Source: JBGFRR01 sp041695045
GTDB lineage: Bacteria; Bacteroidota; Ignavibacteria; UBA10030
DNA: 64,000 bases
Direction of reading: 5' to 3'
Assembly (NCBI GenBank): GCA_041695045.1
Contig: JBGFRR010000128.1
Coordinates: 22,077 to 86,076 of the forward strand
Part shown: positions 60,960 through 64,000 of the stretch, piece after piece
Numbering within the stretch: the first letter of the stretch is position 1
Layout of the letters: every line of letters begins with the position of its first letter
Program-made: the position numbers and the translations under genes
Notes under the pieces: generated by a model
Told to the model about the DNA's origin: nothing
The model's database searches: none
The model's input: the letters and a program-made list of their open reading frames with translations, nothing else

Positions 60960-62081
60960 TCATTTGTCAGATTCAGCTGCCTTTCGCAAGACGAGAAAAG
61001 CCTCTTTTAGGGGTTGACTAACAGAACTGTCGGGTTCAGCCAAGACTAGACTCTGATAGATGTCCAAAAAGGTTGTTCGGTATCGATGGAAAAAATGAAG
61101 ATAGTGCCTGACGAATCCGATACAATCAAGGACGGCAATTTCGACACCAGCATTATCATAAACATCTTTGGCAAATTGTACGACCTGATCTTCGATTACG
61201 TCGGTAGTGATGAAGATGTAATTGTCGACCCGATAATCAAGCGTGGCAATTTTCTTAATAGCGTTCTCGATGTCGACTATGGTCAGGCGCTTGTCTTTCA
61301 TTTCGTAGCACGTGATGATTTGGTCATCGTTGATCAGGGTAATCTCGACGTCACCGATGGAGCCTGTTTGACTGTCAGCTGCCGTATGAGATTGAAGTGG
61401 TAGGGCAGTCTCGCCAATTCTGTCCTTGACGGCGAGATAAGCTGCCGCAACCATCAAAACAGGAAGGCGACTTGAATTCTTGCTGCTAAGGTGCTGTTGG
61501 AGAAGTGTTACGATTTGCTCGGAAGAGAGTGGAAGTGCATCATCTGCCTGCTTGAGTTCTCGCAATAGCTGTTTCATTCGCAGGTCGTTCTCGGTCTTGA
61601 TTACCTGCAAGAAATGTACGATCTCTTTGAGTACGTTTGCTGCGTCAACCTTTCCTTTTTGCGCTAAGTCGAGCAGCTCGAGAACATTAGTATAGACTTG
61701 GCGTGGCCTGCCCACAAGTACCAAGTCTATGGTGAGCTTACGGTCGATATTTCTGAAGGCAGGAGTTAAGAAAGCTGTGGTTGAGTTTGTTGGGAGCTTG
61801 TGCTTGATGACAAAAGGCTCCACGAACTGCTCATCGTATCGTCGACCGGAGAAGGTACCTTTACCACTGATTTCAGTGTAAGGCTTTCTGATGTCCACGC
61901 TTGGGTCGTCAAGTTTGCCAAGAAGACAGGCCATCAGGAAACGAATGGGAGCTTTGTTAGTGAGACATCGGCAGACAAACTCGATCTTTGCTCGTATTTC
62001 GTCATCGGAGACCAAAGACTTTTCGGGATTCTCTTGGACTTCTCGATAGATTTGCTCCAAGAATTCGGAAGGGTCGGTCAT
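60960..62081 (-). CDS. SacI-family type II restriction endonuclease
   Basis: 373 residues. The blocks FSGRRYDEQFVEPFVIKHKL, NSTTAFLTPAFRNIDRKLTI, DLVLVGRPRQVYTNVLELLD and SSRLPVLMVAAAYLAVKDRI fit the SacI restriction endonuclease family as I remember it. A nuclease-like core is DVEITLINDDQIITCYEMKD (acidic, then ExK). SacI cuts GAGCTC; whether this enzyme shares that site is not known. Its ATG overlaps the methylase stop by 4 bases (ATGA), so the pair is co-translated, methylase first. AT-rich codons point to horizontal acquisition. Confidence 0.72.
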   Translation of the reverse strand: MTDPSEFLEQIYREVQENPEKSLVSDDEIRAKIEFVCRCLTNKAPIRFLMACLLGKLDDPSVDIRKPYTEISGKGTFSGRRYDEQFVEPFVIKHKLPTNSTTAFLTPAFRNIDRKLTIDLVLVGRPRQVYTNVLELLDLAQKGKVDAANVLKEIVHFLQVIKTENDLRMKQLLRELKQADDALPLSSEQIVTLLQQHLSSKNSSRLPVLMVAAAYLAVKDRIGETALPLQSHTAADSQTGSIGDVEITLINDDQIITCYEMKDKRLTIVDIENAIKKIATLDYRVDNYIFITTDVIEDQVVQFAKDVYDNAGVEIAVLDCIGFVRHYLHFFHRYRTTFLDIYQSLVLAEPDSSVSQPLKEAFLVLRKAAESDK

Positions 62082-63016
62082 TGAAAGAGTGTATTCGAGT
62101 TCTTGAATGAATGAATGTCATAGTTTACCCAAAGAACCTCTTGGCGCTTGTCTTTGGTAGAGTGAATTGTTCTCAGCGGACTGCGATGTTTCTTCCACTT
62201 TGGAGCGGGGTAGAGTTCATCCATCAAGTCGCACTGGTAGTTGGATATGGCGACAAGCCCTTTGGCGGAATTGAGAACCTTGGCAAGACGGCGATGCTCG
62301 TCATCGGACATTTCGTATCCATAGGACTTTGTGTCTCCTCTTGTCCCGTGAATGTAGGGTGGATCGCAGTAGAAGAGAGTCTCTCTGGAATCGTATAATT
62401 GGATAACGTCGATGGCCGGACGATTTTCAATTTGGACCCTTAATAGCCGTTCGGCTATGAATGCTAGGTCTTCAATTCCACCGAGCCAGCGGCTGATTAC
62501 ACCGCTCATTCCATTTCGAGTCGTATTCTTGCAATTTGCCCATCTGCCAATTGTAGCGGTCTGCGCCAAGCCAGTTCTGACTTGTCTGGCTCGGACGTAG
62601 AAGCGTCGTGCCCTTTCGAAGTCGGATAAGTTTGGGTCAAGTTGACACGCCTTTGCAAACTCTTCACGGGAGAAAGGTGTCAGACCAATGGCCTCTATAA
62701 GTTTATCCTTGTGTTCCCTTAGAACTCTAAAGAAGTTGACGACTTCGCCGTCAAGATCGTTGTACGTTTCCACTGGAGAAGGGGCCCGGTTCAGGAGAAT
62801 TGCAGCTGAGCCGCCAAAGGGTTCGCAGTAATGATGGCAAGGTGGTAGCAGGGGAAGAAGCCAATCAAGGTGAGAGAACTTTCCGCCATACCAGCCAAAA
62901 GCGATGACCTTTTTGGACGCTTTGAGTTGAGAGATCGGAGCGGGAATACGTCTTGCGCCTTCTCTGACGGCCATTCGGATGTCCTTATGTAATGGGTATT
63001 GGTTTTTCTTTGGCAT
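62078..63016 (-). CDS. D12-class DNA adenine N6-methyltransferase
   Basis: 312 residues. SAM motif FGWYGGKFSHLDWLLPLLP and CEPFGGSAAILLNRAP, then the catalytic DPPYIHGTRGDTKSYGYEM (motif IV DPPY). The order FxGGK ... DPPY is the Dam/D12 (alpha) class. It protects host DNA from the neighbouring endonuclease by methylating adenine in the shared site. SacI-type endonucleases are not always partnered with an adenine methylase, so the pairing is worth noting. Confidence 0.9.
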   Translation of the reverse strand: MPKKNQYPLHKDIRMAVREGARRIPAPISQLKASKKVIAFGWYGGKFSHLDWLLPLLPPCHHYCEPFGGSAAILLNRAPSPVETYNDLDGEVVNFFRVLREHKDKLIEAIGLTPFSREEFAKACQLDPNLSDFERARRFYVRARQVRTGLAQTATIGRWANCKNTTRNGMSGVISRWLGGIEDLAFIAERLLRVQIENRPAIDVIQLYDSRETLFYCDPPYIHGTRGDTKSYGYEMSDDEHRRLAKVLNSAKGLVAISNYQCDLMDELYPAPKWKKHRSPLRTIHSTKDKRQEVLWVNYDIHSFKNSNTLFQ

Positions 63017-63104
63017 AATCTCTCAAATAAAGACGACACTTCCAAGTATAGCGAAAGCCAAAAAACATTTCGCTGTTTCACGCAGGCCCGCACGTCGTAC
63101 AAGA

Positions 63105-63827
63105 CTAGGTTTTTGAATTGAGCCAGCCAGAAAGAAGCTGCTTCAAAAGAGATTGAGCTTCTTGTAATGACATTGGGTTGTCTGGCGGAACATAATTGCT
63201 ACTTGCATGTCTGGCGAAATCACCAAGTGTAGCTCTACTCTGAGCTGTTTGGGTAAATCGATTCAATTCAGAACTTGAGACCCAACCCTTGGAAGTTATC
63301 GACTGCTTATTTCCTACGTCATCACGGATAATCTCGAAGACCTTGTAAAGACTGAACCAATTATTCTCTCGGAAGAAATGTAGGGCATCTGCAACATGCT
63401 TATGTTGTCGAGCTAGCTTAATCCAATGACGAATCTTCGGGTCCTGACTTGGAAGTTGAACGGGAACTCTCGATCCGTCTGATAATATGGACACGACAGA
63501 CACTCTATCCTTTGCACGAACTTCTTCCACTACGCTGACAAAGAAAGTCCGATGTAATTTCCCATCATCGTCAATTTGAGCGACGCCGTCTTCGGCTATC
63601 TCTCGATAACTGTCGAAGTACAATTTCGCAGCACCATTCAGAAGATCAAGCAGTACAAGTCCCCGTTCGCGAACTTCGTCTGCACTTGTGAATGCTTGGA
63701 AGTCGGAACTACGAAGCAAATACTTGTTGTCACGTTTAATGACAGCCAGTTCAGGATTGTTCAATACTGAAGGCAGATCCTCCAGATCGAATTCGTGACC
63801 CTTGAGAATGAGTAACCATTCAGGCAT
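63105..63827 (-). CDS. 240-residue protein of unknown function next to the restriction system
   Basis: Begins MPEWLLILKGHEFDLEDLPS, with NNPELAVIKRDNKYLLRSSD, then helices to the end (FFRENNWFSLYKVFEIIRDD). No signal peptide or known motif was found. The N-terminal part could be a small beta domain; the middle contains LHRTFFVSVVEEVRAKDRVS. It is AT-rich, ends 88 bases before the methylase start, and has its own promoter-like sequence, so it may be the first gene of the island. A control or accessory role is possible but cannot be shown. Confidence 0.65.
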   Translation of the reverse strand: MPEWLLILKGHEFDLEDLPSVLNNPELAVIKRDNKYLLRSSDFQAFTSADEVRERGLVLLDLLNGAAKLYFDSYREIAEDGVAQIDDDGKLHRTFFVSVVEEVRAKDRVSVVSILSDGSRVPVQLPSQDPKIRHWIKLARQHKHVADALHFFRENNWFSLYKVFEIIRDDVGNKQSITSKGWVSSSELNRFTQTAQSRATLGDFARHASSNYVPPDNPMSLQEAQSLLKQLLSGWLNSKT

Positions 63828-63946
63828 TCAGAATCTCCAGTGCGGCCTTGCGCCAACGTTAAGGATTTACGCACTGCGTTCCCTTTGGGAGGAAAAACGA
63901 ACTGCGTAATTCTCCTTTAAGCTAAAGATCAAAGGCGACAACGGTA

Positions 63947-63975
63947 AGGTTATGGAATTGGAAAGCTTTTGTCAA
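63947..63975 (-). promoter_or_regulatory. candidate promoter of the restriction island
   Basis: On the minus strand, TTGACA (63975-63970), exactly 17 bases, TAACCT (63952-63947). It would give a leader of about 110 bases before the ATG at 63827, holding a purine-rich stretch and a possible hairpin. Confidence 0.45.
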
Positions 63976-64000
63976 GTTCTTTGATCATGCCCTTCCCTAG

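Noticed and set aside
63840..63870. CGTTAAGG as a further attC core
   Set aside because: GTTAAGG breaks the GTTRRRY consensus at the last position and no partner core was found nearby.
1..64000. tRNA, rRNA, CRISPR arrays, insertion-sequence transposases, phage genes
   Set aside because: None could be supported: no repeat-spacer pattern, no DDE/serine recombinase proteins and no cloverleaf-like segment was found by eye; short tRNAs could still be missed without a scan.

Overview
The window looks like chromosomal DNA of a GC-rich (about 55-58 % by eye) member of the Bacteroidota/Chlorobiota (FCB) lineage, most like Ignavibacteria or Kapabacteria. The pointers are three secreted proteins with the C-terminal type IX secretion (T9SS) sorting domain, two of them with the NPFNP(S/T)T motif, a carboxypeptidase-regulatory TonB receptor paired with a T9SS cargo protein, a PUR-alpha-like DUF3276 protein, and two matches to the Bacteroidota TAnnTTTG promoter element. 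No rRNA, tRNA or CRISPR array was seen.

Layout. 0-2.4 kb: end of a T9SS beta-propeller protein, then a PUR-like protein and a strong terminator. 2.6-14.5 kb: a long plus-strand housekeeping run, yceD/DUF177-rpmF-plsX-fabH-fabD-fabG-acpP-fabF-rnc (type II fatty acid synthesis), then gcvP, a CoA-binding protein, an Omp85-type barrel and rsmE. 15.4-18.2 kb: trkA-trkH potassium uptake. 18.2-27.3 kb: an accessory block of lower GC with a TonB receptor behind two 11-bp-periodic TTAACA arrays, a T9SS cargo protein, a secreted protein ending in a LAS-type metallopeptidase domain, a protein with a FIMAH-like helical tail and a small T9SS protein. 27.3-31.1 kb: a glycosyltransferase convergent with a six-hairpin glycosidase.

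31.1-44.2 kb: the complete histidine-degradation route. hutH lies on the plus strand. hutU, hutI, glutamate formimidoyltransferase and the separate cyclodeaminase lie in a colinear minus-strand run that also holds a two-component pair (REC-kinase with an abnormal H-box, and an NtrC-type sigma-54 activator), SixA, an adenosine-specific kinase, a lipoprotein RidA, a VOC protein, a methyltransferase and DUF429. Histidine would pass through urocanate, imidazolonepropionate and formiminoglutamate to glutamate plus 5,10-methenyl-THF. 44.2-59.8 kb: adenosine deaminase, MBL hydrolase, lipoprotein, hflX, a BatA-like protein, a patatin-Omp85 fusion, folA, thyA, agmatinase, membrane proteins and two secreted peptidases. 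59.8-64 kb: an accessory end with a dead RelE toxin, a palindrome-rich stretch bounded by attC-like core sites, and a SacI-type restriction-modification system next to an unknown gene.

Decayed genes are frequent: an antitoxin-like remnant after fabH, a truncated four-helix-bundle (23S IVP) gene inside CGAAAT repeats, a truncated ArsC/Spx gene running into hflX, and a RelE/ParE gene with an internal stop. Palindromic GC-rich elements are scattered about, and one sits in frame inside hflX. The best leads for new biology are the TTAACA arrays upstream of the TonB/T9SS pair, the degenerate histidine kinase, the LAS-peptidase secreted block, and the integron-like edge of the restriction-modification island.
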